Assembly (NCBI GenBank): GCA_019114265.1
Contig: DXFV01000029.1
Coordinates: 1-64,000, forward strand
Length of the DNA stretch: 64,000 nt
Source of the DNA: Anaerofilum faecale
Lineage (GTDB): Bacteria > Bacillota > Clostridia > Oscillospirales > Ruminococcaceae
Reading direction: 5' to 3'
Of the stretch, positions 25,035-33,787 are shown in pieces. Under the pieces are notes generated by a model, which was given only the letters and a program-made list of their open reading frames with translations, had not been told where the DNA came from and searched no databases. The position numbers and the translations under genes were made by a program. The number at the start of each line of letters is the position of its first letter. Within the stretch, counting starts at the first letter, position 1.

Positions 25035-25892
25035 ATGTGGGAAAATGAAACCGAACAGCAGGCCATGCAGCCGCAGTCGTATCTGTATCCGCCAAAGCCG
25101 GCGGCGGTGTCCTCGCCGCCCCGGTCTGCGCCGGAGGAGCGCTCCGCCGCACATCGCGCCTCGCCCCCGCGCGGGCGTTCGGGCGGGACGAACTACATCC
25201 TCATCGCACAGATGGCGGTGTGCCTGGCGATGCTGGCCTTTGTTCTGCTGGTGCGCCAGACAGACCCCGAGCTGTACCGCCAGATGGGGCAGCAGTACCA
25301 GGCGGCGCTGGAGCAGGGGGTGGACCTGTCCGGACAGCAGGAGCTGGTGAAATTCACCGAGGACGCGGTGGCGAAGATTCGGGATGCCGCCCAGCAGGCG
25401 GTGGAGGAGGCCGCGCCGGCGGGCGGCGGGGTGAACCACAGCAGCGCCGCCGGTGCGCCGGCGGGATATTCGCTGGGGGCCTATACGCTGTCGCAGGCGC
25501 CCGCGCTGCCGCTGGAACAGTTCTGGGTGTCGTCCGCCTACGGGCACCGCACCCATCCCATCACCGGCGAGGAGGATTTCCACGGCGGGCTGGATCTGGC
25601 CGCCGCCGAGGGAACCCCGGTTGCCTGCGTGCTGGACGGCGTGGTGCTGCAGACCGGCACCAGCGATTCCTACGGCAACTATGTGCGGGTGCTGCACAGC
25701 GGCGATTTCGTGTCCACCTACAACCACCTCTCGGCCTATGAGGTGAAGCCCGACCAGAGGCTGCAAAAGGGGCAGAAACTGGGCGAGGTGGGCAGCACCG
25801 GCATGTCCACCGGGCCGCACCTGCATCTGGAGTTCCTGCTGCACGGCATCCGGGTGGACCCGGCCGTGGCGCTGGGGGTGGAAACGCCGTGA
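25035..25892 (+). CDS. spoIVFA: SpoIVFA-like membrane protein with M23 (LytM) domain
   Basis: A 285-residue protein with a cytoplasmic Pro-rich N-terminus, one membrane helix (about residues 55-75) and a C-terminal LytM/M23 domain. Zinc-ligand positions look intact: HxxxD as HGGLD and HLH in TGPHLHLEF. It overlaps by 4 nt (GTGA) with an M50 protease, the order of spoIVFA-spoIVFB in spore formers, where FA holds the FB protease that processes pro-sigma-K inactive. Role assigned from this pairing; a plain M23 endopeptidase remains possible. The ATG follows AAGGAG. Confidence 0.78.
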   Translation: MWENETEQQAMQPQSYLYPPKPAAVSSPPRSAPEERSAAHRASPPRGRSGGTNYILIAQMAVCLAMLAFVLLVRQTDPELYRQMGQQYQAALEQGVDLSGQQELVKFTEDAVAKIRDAAQQAVEEAAPAGGGVNHSSAAGAPAGYSLGAYTLSQAPALPLEQFWVSSAYGHRTHPITGEEDFHGGLDLAAAEGTPVACVLDGVVLQTGTSDSYGNYVRVLHSGDFVSTYNHLSAYEVKPDQRLQKGQKLGEVGSTGMSTGPHLHLEFLLHGIRVDPAVALGVETP

Positions 25893-26476
25893 GGCGGGCC
25901 GCCGCGCTACTGGATTCGCCGGTGCTGGCGGTGGGAGGACTGGCGCTGGTCCTTCTGGCCGACGGCACCGGCCTTGTGCGTCTGGGGCTGTGCGCGTCGC
26001 TGGTGCACGAGTGCGGGCATCTGCTGGTCTACTGGCTGCTGCTGCACCGGCTGCCGCCGCTGCGCCTCACGATGGCGGGCATCGGGCTGCAGGCGGACGG
26101 GCTGTGGCTGGGCCGCTGGCGGGAAACGCTGCTGCTGGCGGCGGGGCCGCTGGCCAATTTGGCGGCGGCCGCCGTGTGCGCGGTGCTTATCAGCCGCCGC
26201 GCCACCTATGGCCGCTATTTCTTTTTGGCCGCCAACCTCTGTGTGGGGCTGTACAATCTGCTGCCGGTGGGCACGCTGGACGGCGGGCGCCTGGCGCGTC
26301 TGTGGTGCCCGGCGGGCGGGCAGCGGCTGCTGGGGCTGGTGCAGTGCGGCGTGGTGGCGGCGCTGGGCGTGTGGCTGCTGCGCAATGTATGGCAGGGCAG
26401 CGCGCCGCTGTGGCTGGCGCTGGCCGGTGCGGCCGCGCTCGCCGCGCTGCTGCGGGAGGGCTTTGCCGCCGAATGA
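25889..26476 (+). CDS. spoIVFB: SpoIVFB-like intramembrane metalloprotease (M50)
   Basis: A 195-residue membrane protein with HECGH (zinc motif HExxH, about residues 40-44) in a hydrophobic segment and the third-ligand motif LLPVGTLDGGRL near residue 125 (NxxPxxxxDGG in the family). SpoIVFB is the intramembrane protease that releases mature sigma-K in the mother cell. Starts with GTG overlapping the upstream stop codon. Shorter than B. subtilis SpoIVFB because it lacks the C-terminal CBS domain, as do many M50 relatives in Clostridia. Confidence 0.8.
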   Translation: MRRAAALLDSPVLAVGGLALVLLADGTGLVRLGLCASLVHECGHLLVYWLLLHRLPPLRLTMAGIGLQADGLWLGRWRETLLLAAGPLANLAAAAVCAVLISRRATYGRYFFLAANLCVGLYNLLPVGTLDGGRLARLWCPAGGQRLLGLVQCGVVAALGVWLLRNVWQGSAPLWLALAGAAALAALLREGFAAE

Positions 26477-26499
26477 AAAACAACACAGCGCAAAACGCA

Positions 26500-26541
26500 A
26501 AAACAGCCGCCCCGGCGCACAAGGCCCGGAGCGGCTGTTTT
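26500..26541. terminator. Bidirectional terminator after spoIVFB
   Basis: AAAACAGCCGC (26500-26510) pairs with GCGGCTGTTTT (26531-26541), an 11-bp stem with A and T flanks suited to both converging genes. Confidence 0.85.
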
Positions 26542-26564
26542 GGTGCAGCGCAGGGGAGGCGGGA

Positions 26565-26858
26565 TCAGGAAAAAATAAACCCCATCAGCGAACCGGTGGC
26601 CTCCTCGGCCAGCTCCACCAGCACGGTCATCGCCAGCATCGCGGCAAAACAGACGACTTCCAGCACGAACAGGACCCCCACCATCGGCCAGTTCCCCTGA
26701 AACGCGGTGATCACGCCGCAGATAAACAGGAAAAACATCCCCAGCCCGATCACAAACGCGGCGATGCCATGGGTGAATTTGCCCAGGACCGTGATCGTCC
26801 CCATCACCAGCATCAGCGGCAGGGCCAGGATTTTGAACGGCAGTTTGATCAGCCACAT
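26565..26858 (-). CDS. Small membrane protein of unknown function
   Basis: A 97-residue protein starting MWLIKLPFKILALPLMLVM with three hydrophobic segments. The N-terminus resembles small membrane proteins carried on Clostridia conjugative elements, but no other mobility gene is near. The ATG at 26858 follows GAGGTGC; an upstream in-frame extension was rejected. Function unknown. Confidence 0.65.
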   Translation of the reverse strand: MWLIKLPFKILALPLMLVMGTITVLGKFTHGIAAFVIGLGMFFLFICGVITAFQGNWPMVGVLFVLEVVCFAAMLAMTVLVELAEEATGSLMGFIFS

Positions 26859-26891
26859 ACAGAGCACCTCGTTTCGTTTTGATCTGCTTGT

Positions 26892-26921
26892 ATTATACAG
26901 GATCCCCGCCGGTGCGCACAA
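26892..26921 (-). promoter_or_regulatory. Promoter of the small membrane protein gene
   Basis: Minus strand TTGTGC (26921-26916), 18-nt spacer, TATAAT (26897-26892). Confidence 0.65.
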
Positions 26922-26977
26922 GACGGGTCCTGCAAATCAACCGGTTTCTGTGTTCGGTTTATGGGACTTGCAGACGC

Positions 26978-27012
26978 AAAAAGGCCCCGCCCGGCGGGCA
27001 GGGGCGGCTTTT
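26978..27012. terminator. Terminator after the radical SAM gene
   Basis: GCCCCGCCC pairs with GGGC-A-GGGGC (one bulge); flanked by AAAAAG and GGCTTTT, so usable in both directions. Reading leftward it ends the radical SAM transcript. Confidence 0.7.
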
Positions 27013-27016
27013 GGTC

Positions 27017-27931
27017 TCAGGGCGCGTCCTCCTCGTCGGGCAGGCCGGTCAGGTCGAAGGGCGGGGTGTATTCCTCCTTCGCGCTGCTCTTTTCCTGCAT
27101 GTATCCTTCGGTCAGCCCCAGATCCACCGCGTGGTCGATCAGCTGGCGGTATTCCCAGGTGGAGATCCGCCGCCCCAGCGGCGGGTGCTCGGCCGCCTTG
27201 TGGAAGGGGGTGTACTGGCTCATCAGGCTGGGCACAAAGCTCCCCGCCGGCAGACCGGCCATCCAGTCCAGCACGGCGCGGCTGTCGGCGCGTCCGCCCG
27301 GCAGGGCCAGATGCCGCAGGATCACACCCCGCTGCATCAGCCCGTTTTCGTCGTATTGCGGCGGCCCGGCCAGCTCCAGCATCCGGCCGATGGCTTTCCG
27401 GGCCACCTCGAAATAGTCGGGTGCGCCCGAGTATTCGCCCGCCATCGCCGGCGATACATATTTCATATCGGCCAGCCAGACGGTCACATGCCGGGCCAGC
27501 AGCTCCACCGTCTCCACCGTCTCATAGCTGGAGGTGTTGCAGACGATGGGCAGACGCAGGCCGTCCCCGCGCGCAAGGTCCAGCGCCTCGCACACCCAGG
27601 GCGCCCAGTGGCCGGGGGTGACCAGATTGATATTGTGTGCGCCCTGCTGCTGCAAATGGAGGAACAGCTGCGCCAGCTGCCGCACCGAGAGCTCCCGCCC
27701 CACCTGGCCGGTGCTGATGGGCCAGTTCTGGCAGTAGCAGCAGTGCAGGCTGCACCCGGAAAAAAACACGGTGCCGCTGCCGCGCGAACCGCTGATGCAG
27801 GGCTCCTCCCAGTGGTGCAGCGCGGCGCGTGCCACCGTCACGCGGCCGCCTGCCCGGCATGCGCCGCGGGTGCGGGTGCGGTCTGCCCCGCAGCGGCGGG
27901 GACACAGTGTGCAGTGGGTTGGGATCTGCAT
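27017..27931 (-). CDS. Radical SAM protein, PflX/COG1313-type (PFL-activating-enzyme-like)
   Basis: A 304-residue protein with a Cys-rich N-terminus (CTLCPRRCGADR) and the radical SAM motif CxxxCxxC as CSLHCCYC near residue 60, followed by QNWPIS. This is the stand-alone 'pyruvate formate-lyase activating enzyme-like' family whose substrate is unknown; no glycyl radical enzyme is adjacent. Probably cytosolic. The ATG at 27931 fits homologues that begin shortly before CxxCPR. Confidence 0.82.
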   Translation of the reverse strand: MQIPTHCTLCPRRCGADRTRTRGACRAGGRVTVARAALHHWEEPCISGSRGSGTVFFSGCSLHCCYCQNWPISTGQVGRELSVRQLAQLFLHLQQQGAHNINLVTPGHWAPWVCEALDLARGDGLRLPIVCNTSSYETVETVELLARHVTVWLADMKYVSPAMAGEYSGAPDYFEVARKAIGRMLELAGPPQYDENGLMQRGVILRHLALPGGRADSRAVLDWMAGLPAGSFVPSLMSQYTPFHKAAEHPPLGRRISTWEYRQLIDHAVDLGLTEGYMQEKSSAKEEYTPPFDLTGLPDEEDAP

Positions 27932-27983
27932 AGTGAACGGTCCTTTCTGACAGATATGTCCGGTTTGTAAAAATACAGTGCTT

Positions 27984-28016
27984 ATTATATCATATTTTCG
28001 TGGAATGTGGTATAAT
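27984..28016. promoter_or_regulatory. Back-to-back -10 elements of radical SAM gene (-) and fbp (+)
   Basis: Minus strand TATAAT (27989-27984, extended TGA) faces plus strand TATAAT (28011-28016, extended TGG). Neither has a good -35. The plus -10 lies inside a nested inverted repeat (see 27998-28043). Confidence 0.6.
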
Positions 28017-28043
28017 GACCACAGAGCAGTCGTTGTTCCACGA
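27998..28043. repeat. Nested inverted repeats at the divergent promoter
   Basis: Outer arms TCGTGGAA (27998-28005) and TTCCACGA (28036-28043); inner arms TGTGGT (28006-28011) and ACCACA (28018-28023) around the -10. Possible operator; regulator unknown. Confidence 0.6.
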
Positions 28044-28115
28044 TCTTTTTCCCGCCCTTCTGCAGAGGCCGCCGAAAAAGAGGATGGATACTCCCATTCC
28101 GCGGCCGCTTTGTGG

Positions 28116-28121
28116 TATAAT
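28116..28121 (+). promoter_or_regulatory. Second fbp promoter (extended -10)
   Basis: TATAAT with extended TGTGG, 44 nt before the fbp start; no clear -35. TGTG and CACA flank it symmetrically. Confidence 0.55.
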
Positions 28122-28164
28122 CACAGTATAGCATCCCGCGTCTGCCCGAAAGGAGGCTTTTTGC

Positions 28165-30153
28165 TTGGAGCAACCGGCCGAACTGTCGGCGGGGCAGCTG
28201 AAATATCTGCGCCTGCTGTCCCGCGACTACCCCACCATCGAGGCCGCCTCGGCCGAGATCATCAACCTGCTCGCCGTCCAGAAGCTGCCCAAGGGCACCG
28301 AGCACTTCATGAGTGACCTGCACGGCGAATACGAGGCCTTCACCCATATCCTCAACAGCGCGTCGGGCGTCATCCGCGAGAAGGTGGACAAGGTGCTGGG
28401 CAGCTCCGTCCCACCGGACGAGCGCGCCGCCTTCGCCACTCTCATCTACTATCCGTCCCGCAAGCTGCCGGCGCTGCTGGCCGGCGTGCCCGACCGCGAT
28501 GCGTTCTACAAAACCACCCTCACCCGTCTGCTGGACGTCTGCCGGCTGGTCTCCTCCAAACACACCCGCAGCTTCGTGCGGCAGGCGCTGCCCGAAAACT
28601 TCGCCTACATCCTGGACGAGCTGCTCCACGCCCATTTTGAGGACCACAACAAGGAAGCCTACTACGGCTGCATCCTGGACAGTGTGATCGGCACCGGCCA
28701 GGCCGCCGCCTTCATCGAGGCGATGTGCGCGCTCATCAAAACGCTGGCCGTCTACCGGCTGCACATCGTGGGCGATATCTTCGACCGCGGGCCTCGCCCG
28801 GACGTCATCCTCGACGAGCTGATGGCCCACCACTCGGTGGACATCCAGTGGGGCAACCACGATGTGGTGTGGATGGGCGCGGCGTCGGGCAGCCCCATCT
28901 GCGTGGCCACCGTGCTGCACACCAGCCTTGCCTACTACAACACCGAATTTCTGGAAGACGGCTACGGCATCAGTCTGCGTCCGCTGGCCACCTTTGCTGA
29001 CCGCGTGTATGCCGGGCACGACGTGTCCCGGTTCCGTCCCAAAGCGGACGAGAGCCGCGGCCCGTATCCCGAGGAGATGCTGGCGCAGGCGGCGCGGATG
29101 CGCAAGGCGATCGCGGTCATCATGTTCAAGCTGGAGTGCGAGGTGATCGACCGCAACCCCGATTTCGAGATGCAGGACCGGGATTTCCTGCGCCGCATCG
29201 ACTATTCCGCCGGCACCGTGTGTGTGGACGGCAAACGCTGGCCGCTGCTGGATACAGACCTGCCCACCGTCGACCCCGCCTGCCCGGCCCGCCTGACGCA
29301 GGAGGAGGAGCAGGTGCTGTCCACCCTGTGCCACAGCTTCCGGCAGAGCGAAAAGCTGAACCGCCATGCGCGCTTCCTCTACGACAAGGGCGGCGTCTAC
29401 CGGGTGGAGAACGGGAACCTGCTGTTCCACGGCGCGGTCCCGCTCACCGAGAGCGGCAGCTTTGCGGTGGAGACCTTTGAAAAGCACGGCTATGCCGGGC
29501 GCGCCCTGATGGACTACTGCGACTCCCGCGCCCGGCGCGGCTATTTCGCCCCCGACGGCACCCCCGAACGCCAAAGCGGGCAGGACTTTTTGTGGTACCT
29601 GTGGTGCGGCAAGCTGTCGCCGCTGTTCGGCCGCCACCGGATGGCCACCTTCGAGAACCTGTTCATCGGCCGCCCCGAGTGTTCCACCGAGATCAAAAAC
29701 CCCTACTACCGCCACATCAACGACAGCCGGATGGGGCGCATGGTGCTGGGCGAGTTCGGCCTTCCCGCCGGCAGCCACATCATCAACGGGCATGTGCCGG
29801 TGCGCGCCTCGCACGGGGAAACGCCGGTGAAGGCGGGCGGGCGGCTGATCGTCATCGACGGCGGCTTCTGCCGCGCCTATCACGAAAAGACGGGCATCGC
29901 CGGCTACACCCTCGTCTACAACAGCCGGGGGATGAGCCTGCGGGTGCACCAGCCGTTCGAGAGCATCCAGAAGGCCATCGACGAAAATATCGACATCCTC
30001 TCCACCGTGGATGTCTTTGAGACCACCGACCGCCGGATGCTGATCCAGGACACCGACCAGGGCGCCGCCCTGCGCGACCAGATCGACGGCCTCCAGCAGT
30101 TGGTGCGCGCCTACCGCACCGGCCTGATCCGCCAGACCGGCAAGAAAGGATGA
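28165..30153 (+). CDS. fbp: Fructose-1,6-bisphosphatase, class III
   Basis: Hydrolyses fructose-1,6-bisphosphate to fructose-6-phosphate in gluconeogenesis. The 662-residue protein matches the large Firmicutes class III enzyme (B. subtilis YydE/Fbp, about 670). Calcineurin-type metallophosphatase motifs are visible: SDLHGEYEAF (about 50-59), HIVGDIFDRGP (about 201-211) and QWGNHD (about 229-234). Start is TTG at 28165 with AGGAGG 8 nt upstream; no ATG fits. Followed after 6 nt by a phosphatase gene, probably co-transcribed. Confidence 0.95.
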   Translation: MEQPAELSAGQLKYLRLLSRDYPTIEAASAEIINLLAVQKLPKGTEHFMSDLHGEYEAFTHILNSASGVIREKVDKVLGSSVPPDERAAFATLIYYPSRKLPALLAGVPDRDAFYKTTLTRLLDVCRLVSSKHTRSFVRQALPENFAYILDELLHAHFEDHNKEAYYGCILDSVIGTGQAAAFIEAMCALIKTLAVYRLHIVGDIFDRGPRPDVILDELMAHHSVDIQWGNHDVVWMGAASGSPICVATVLHTSLAYYNTEFLEDGYGISLRPLATFADRVYAGHDVSRFRPKADESRGPYPEEMLAQAARMRKAIAVIMFKLECEVIDRNPDFEMQDRDFLRRIDYSAGTVCVDGKRWPLLDTDLPTVDPACPARLTQEEEQVLSTLCHSFRQSEKLNRHARFLYDKGGVYRVENGNLLFHGAVPLTESGSFAVETFEKHGYAGRALMDYCDSRARRGYFAPDGTPERQSGQDFLWYLWCGKLSPLFGRHRMATFENLFIGRPECSTEIKNPYYRHINDSRMGRMVLGEFGLPAGSHIINGHVPVRASHGETPVKAGGRLIVIDGGFCRAYHEKTGIAGYTLVYNSRGMSLRVHQPFESIQKAIDENIDILSTVDVFETTDRRMLIQDTDQGAALRDQIDGLQQLVRAYRTGLIRQTGKKG

Positions 30154-30159
30154 ACCTGT

Positions 30160-30966
30160 ATGCCTCAGATCTTTGCAGTGCCCGCCGAGCGGGTGCTGTC
30201 CTTTGAAAAAGCCGAAAACTTCCGCCAGCTGGGCGGCTATCCCGCCGCGGACGGCCGCCGGGTGCGCTGCGGCCTGCTCTACCGCAGCGGCGCGCTGGCC
30301 GACGCGGCGTGCACGCCGCACGACCGCGCCCTGCTGGAAAGCCTTGGCCTGCGGGTGGTGTGCGATTTCCGCTCGGCGTTCGAGCGCGGCTATAAGCCGG
30401 ACCCGGAGCTGCCCGGTGTGGTCCGCCAGGACATCGCCGCCATCCGCGACAGCGGCGGCGGGGATGTGAACTTCGATATCGCGTCCTTTTTCACGATGAC
30501 GGCCGACCAGCTGGCCGAGGTGCTGCACCAGGTGCAGAGCAGCTATGCCGCCCTTCCGTTCAACAATCCCGCCTATCGGGGGATGTTCGCGCACCTGCTG
30601 AACGGCGACGCGCCGCTCCTGTTCCACTGCACGGCCGGCAAGGACCGCACCGGCGTGGCCGCCGCGCTGATTTTGCTGGCGCTGGGGGTGTCCCGCGAGG
30701 ACGTGATGGAGGATTACCTCCTCACCAACCCCTGCCGCGCCGTCACCCGCGCCGCGCTGCGGGAAAAGTTTGCCGCCCGTTTCGGCAGTTCCGATCCCCG
30801 CCGCGACCAGATCGTGGAGGTGTTCACCGGCGTGACCGCCGAGAGCCTGCAGCTGGCGCTGGACGCCGTCGACCGGGCCTATCCCACCTTCGAGGCCTAC
30901 CTGGAGGACCAGTACGGCATCGACGCCGCGGCGCTTGGCCGTCTGCGGCAGATGTATCTGGAATGA
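30160..30966 (+). CDS. Tyrosine-protein phosphatase (Y_phosphatase3 family)
   Basis: A 268-residue protein with the signature HCTAGKDRTG (Cx5R, P-loop Cys near residue 159), an N-terminal ENFRQLGGYP motif and YRSGAL, all typical of the bacterial IphP/LipA-like family. Such enzymes remove phosphate from phosphotyrosine and, in some cases, phosphoinositides. The ATG at 30160 follows AAGGA of the fbp end; probably same operon as fbp. Target not known. Confidence 0.87.
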   Translation: MPQIFAVPAERVLSFEKAENFRQLGGYPAADGRRVRCGLLYRSGALADAACTPHDRALLESLGLRVVCDFRSAFERGYKPDPELPGVVRQDIAAIRDSGGGDVNFDIASFFTMTADQLAEVLHQVQSSYAALPFNNPAYRGMFAHLLNGDAPLLFHCTAGKDRTGVAAALILLALGVSREDVMEDYLLTNPCRAVTRAALREKFAARFGSSDPRRDQIVEVFTGVTAESLQLALDAVDRAYPTFEAYLEDQYGIDAAALGRLRQMYLE

Positions 30967-31024
30967 CGCCCGCGCTTTTGCAGGCTGTGTCATATTACAT
31001 AATAAAGTAAAGGAGATGGAACCA

Positions 31025-31747
31025 ATGCCCACCCCACACAACAGGGCCGAAAACGGCCAGATTGCAAAAACCGTCCTTATGCCCGGCGACCCGCTGCGCG
31101 CGAAATTCATCGCCGAGACCTTTCTCGATTCGCCCGTCTGCTTCAACGACGTGCGGGGAATGCTTGGCTTCACCGGGACTTATAACGGCCGCCCCATCAG
31201 CGTGATGGGCAGCGGCATGGGCATGCCCAGCATCGGCATCTATTCCTACGAGCTGTTCACCCAGTACGGCGTGGAGAACATCGTGCGCATCGGTTCGGCC
31301 GGCAGCTATTCCCCCGAAGCAAAGGTGTACGACGTGGTGCTGGCCACCGGCGCCTATTCCGAGTCCAGCTATGCGCGCACCCAGAATGGCTGCCCCGACG
31401 ACATCATCGCCCCCAGCGCCGAGCTGAACCGCCTGCTGGAGGAGAGCGCCGCCCGTCTGTCCATCCCGGTGCACAAGGGCGTCATCCACTCGTCCGACGT
31501 TTTCTACCGCCAGCCCTCCAACCAGCCCGGCCCTGCCTACTGGGAAAAGCTGCGGGACGAAAAGGGCTGCCTTGCGGTGGAGATGGAGAGCTTTGCGCTG
31601 TTCCACAATGCCCGTGTCACCGGCAAGCGCGCCGCCTGCCTGCTGACCATCTCGGACAGCTTCGTCAGCAGCGAGATCACCACGGCGGAGGAACGCCAGA
31701 CCAGCTTTACCAATATGATGAAGATCGCGCTGGGCGCGGACTATTGA
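31025..31747 (+). CDS. deoD: Purine-nucleoside phosphorylase, DeoD type
   Basis: Phosphorolyses purine (deoxy)nucleosides to base and (deoxy)ribose-1-phosphate. The 240-residue protein has the family motifs MPGDPLRAKFIAE, MGSGMGMPSIGIYSYEL, RIGSAGSY and VEMESFALF, with the catalytic Asp in LTISDS. The ATG at 31025 is 9 nt after AAAGGAG; an ATG directly on that SD was rejected. Followed by cdd after 30 nt. Confidence 0.96.
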   Translation: MPTPHNRAENGQIAKTVLMPGDPLRAKFIAETFLDSPVCFNDVRGMLGFTGTYNGRPISVMGSGMGMPSIGIYSYELFTQYGVENIVRIGSAGSYSPEAKVYDVVLATGAYSESSYARTQNGCPDDIIAPSAELNRLLEESAARLSIPVHKGVIHSSDVFYRQPSNQPGPAYWEKLRDEKGCLAVEMESFALFHNARVTGKRAACLLTISDSFVSSEITTAEERQTSFTNMMKIALGADY

Positions 31748-31777
31748 GCCGCGCCGCGCACACGGAGGTGACCCTGT

Positions 31778-32194
31778 ATGCAGATCGACCGCGCCGCGCT
31801 CATCCGCGCCGCCTTTGAGGCACGCCGCTTTGCCTACACGCCCTACTCCCACTTTCAGGTGGGAGCCGCGCTGCTGGCCGAGGACGGGCGTGTGTTCACC
31901 GGCTGCAACATCGAAAACGCATCCTTCTCGCCCACCATCTGCGCCGAGCGCGCCGCGCTGGCAAAGGCGGTCAGCGAGGGAGTGCGCCGCTTTGCGGCCA
32001 TCGCCGTGGTGGGCAGCCGGGAAGGGGAGACCAACACCCTTGTCACTTCCCCCTGCGGCGTCTGCCGCCAGGCACTGTATGAATTCGGCGGCGACAACCT
32101 GCTGGTCATCATGGCCAAAAGCGAAACAGACTACGAAGAGCTGCCGCTGGGCCGGCTGCTGCCGCTCGGGTTTGGCCCCAAAAACCTGGAATGA
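31778..32194 (+). CDS. cdd: Cytidine deaminase
   Basis: Deaminates cytidine and deoxycytidine to uridine forms. The 138-residue protein has the zinc motif CAERAA (HAE replaced by CAE as in tetrameric enzymes) and PCGVCRQ, with substrate-binding NIENASF. Complete. Part of the salvage cluster deoD-cdd-bmp. GGAGGTG precedes the ATG. Confidence 0.95.
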   Translation: MQIDRAALIRAAFEARRFAYTPYSHFQVGAALLAEDGRVFTGCNIENASFSPTICAERAALAKAVSEGVRRFAAIAVVGSREGETNTLVTSPCGVCRQALYEFGGDNLLVIMAKSETDYEELPLGRLLPLGFGPKNLE

Positions 32195-32280
32195 GGCGGG
32201 AACTCTGGTCAAACCACACAAAAGTTTGTGGAAAAATTTTTCGTAAATCATTTGTAATCGTCCAATTTTGTGACAGATAG

Positions 32281-32308
32281 TTGAAAATCGACCCGCGTAT
32301 GGTATAAT
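32281..32308 (+). promoter_or_regulatory. Promoter of the nucleoside-binding lipoprotein gene
   Basis: TTGAAA (32281-32286), 16-nt spacer, TATAAT (32303-32308) with extended TGG. Confidence 0.8.
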
Positions 32309-32374
32309 TAAAATCCGTAAGCCAGCCGGCAACCGGCCGGCCGGCGCAAAAACAAGTGAAAAGGAGAATGCAAG

Positions 32375-33493
32375 ATGAAAAAAGCACTTTCGCTGGCAGT
32401 TGCCTTCGTAATGGCTCTTTCTCTGGCTGCCTGCGGCGGCCCCTCCAGTACCACCACCCAGTCCGGCTCCCAGCCTGCTTCCGAGCCCGCCTCCCAGGCT
32501 GCTTCCGGCGCCGAGATCGCGATGATCACCGATAAGGGCGACATCGACGACAAGTCCTTCAACCAGGGCACCTGGGAAGGCATCCAGGCCTACTGCGACG
32601 AGAACGGCAAGACCTGCCAGTACTATAAGCCGGTTGAGGCCACTTCCGACGCATACATCGCTTCCATCGAGCAGGCCGTCAAGGACGGCGCCAAGGTGAT
32701 CGTCACCCCCGGCTTCCTGTTCGAGGTTCCCATCTACACCGTGCAGGATGAGTATCCCGACGTGAACTTCATCCTCATCGACGGCTATCCCAACGACGGC
32801 CAGGGCAACTACAAAACGGGCGACAACGCCGTGGGCATCAAGTTCTCCGAGCAGGAAGTTGGCTACCTGGCCGGCTACGCTGCCGTGATGGACGGCCACA
32901 CCAAGCTGGGCTTCCTGGGCGGCCAGGCCGTTCCCGCCGTTGTGAACTACGGCTACGGCTATGTGCAGGGCGCCAACGACGCTGCCAAAGAGCTGGGCGT
33001 GAACGTTGAGATGATGTACACCCACACCGACGGCTTTGCTGCCACTCCCGAGGCCCAGGCTATGGCGGCCGGCTGGTACCAGCAGGGCACCGAGATCATC
33101 TTCGGCTGCGGCGGCAGCGTGGGCAACAGCGTGTTCAAGGCTGCTGAAGGCGCGAACGGCCTGTCCATCGGCGTGGACATCGACCAGAGCGGCGAGAGCG
33201 AGACCGTTGTCACCAGCGCCATGAAGGGCCTGGCCAGCGCGGTTGCCAAGGTTCTGGACGACTACTATGCCGGCAACTTCCCCGGCGGTCAGGATCTGAT
33301 CCTGGGCGCTGCCGACGATGCGGTTTCCCTGGCGATGGACACTGCCCGCTTCGAGAAGTTCGACCAGGCCGCGTATGACGCTCTGTACACCAAGCTGGCC
33401 AGCGGCGAGATCGAAGTGAAGGACAGCACCGCTGCCGAGTCCGCCGATCAGCTGGGCACCGAGAACTGCAAAGTCACCGTTGTGACCATGTAA
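32375..33493 (+). CDS. Bmp/TmpC family nucleoside-binding lipoprotein
   Basis: Substrate-binding protein of a Bmp-type ABC importer. The 372-residue precursor has a lipoprotein signal peptide with lipobox LAAC (Cys about 20), a Ser/Gln/Ala-rich linker, and the family start EIAMITDKGDIDDKSFNQG, then GVKFSEQEVGYLAGY-like GIKFSEQEVGYLAGY. Most likely partner is the NupOPQ-type ABC transporter encoded about 10.6 kb downstream; the lipoprotein gene is not in that operon. It has its own promoter and a strong terminator. Confidence 0.9.
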   Translation: MKKALSLAVAFVMALSLAACGGPSSTTTQSGSQPASEPASQAASGAEIAMITDKGDIDDKSFNQGTWEGIQAYCDENGKTCQYYKPVEATSDAYIASIEQAVKDGAKVIVTPGFLFEVPIYTVQDEYPDVNFILIDGYPNDGQGNYKTGDNAVGIKFSEQEVGYLAGYAAVMDGHTKLGFLGGQAVPAVVNYGYGYVQGANDAAKELGVNVEMMYTHTDGFAATPEAQAMAAGWYQQGTEIIFGCGGSVGNSVFKAAEGANGLSIGVDIDQSGESETVVTSAMKGLASAVAKVLDDYYAGNFPGGQDLILGAADDAVSLAMDTARFEKFDQAAYDALYTKLASGEIEVKDSTAAESADQLGTENCKVTVVTM

Positions 33494-33527
33494 TTTTCCG
33501 TCCCGCGCGTTTTTTCTCAATAGCTTT

Positions 33528-33565
33528 CCGGCACAGCCTTCGGGCTGTGCCGGTTTTCTTTTTTG
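33528..33565 (+). terminator. Terminator after the lipoprotein gene
   Basis: CCGGCACAGCC (33528-33538) pairs with GGGCTGTGCCGG (33542-33553), followed by TTTTCTTTTTT. Confidence 0.93.
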
Positions 33566-33787
33566 CACATTTTGTCTAAAATTGCGGCCGGCGCTGCTCC
33601 TTGAATTGGTAACAAATTTGTAATAACTGTTTTTGTATCGAGAACAAGTCGTATATATGTTTCAAGAAAAGACGATATTTCGCTTAAAAAAGAAAATACT
33701 GTTTGCCAATGGCACACTACTTGTCTGAAATTTACTATAAGAAAACCGAAACTGCAAAATATTTGTATAAATTGCACAGGCCTTGTG

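Noticed and set aside
27985..31173. 1062-codon antisense frame opposite fbp, phosphatase and deoD
   Set aside because: Spans three clear plus-strand genes; no domain in the product.
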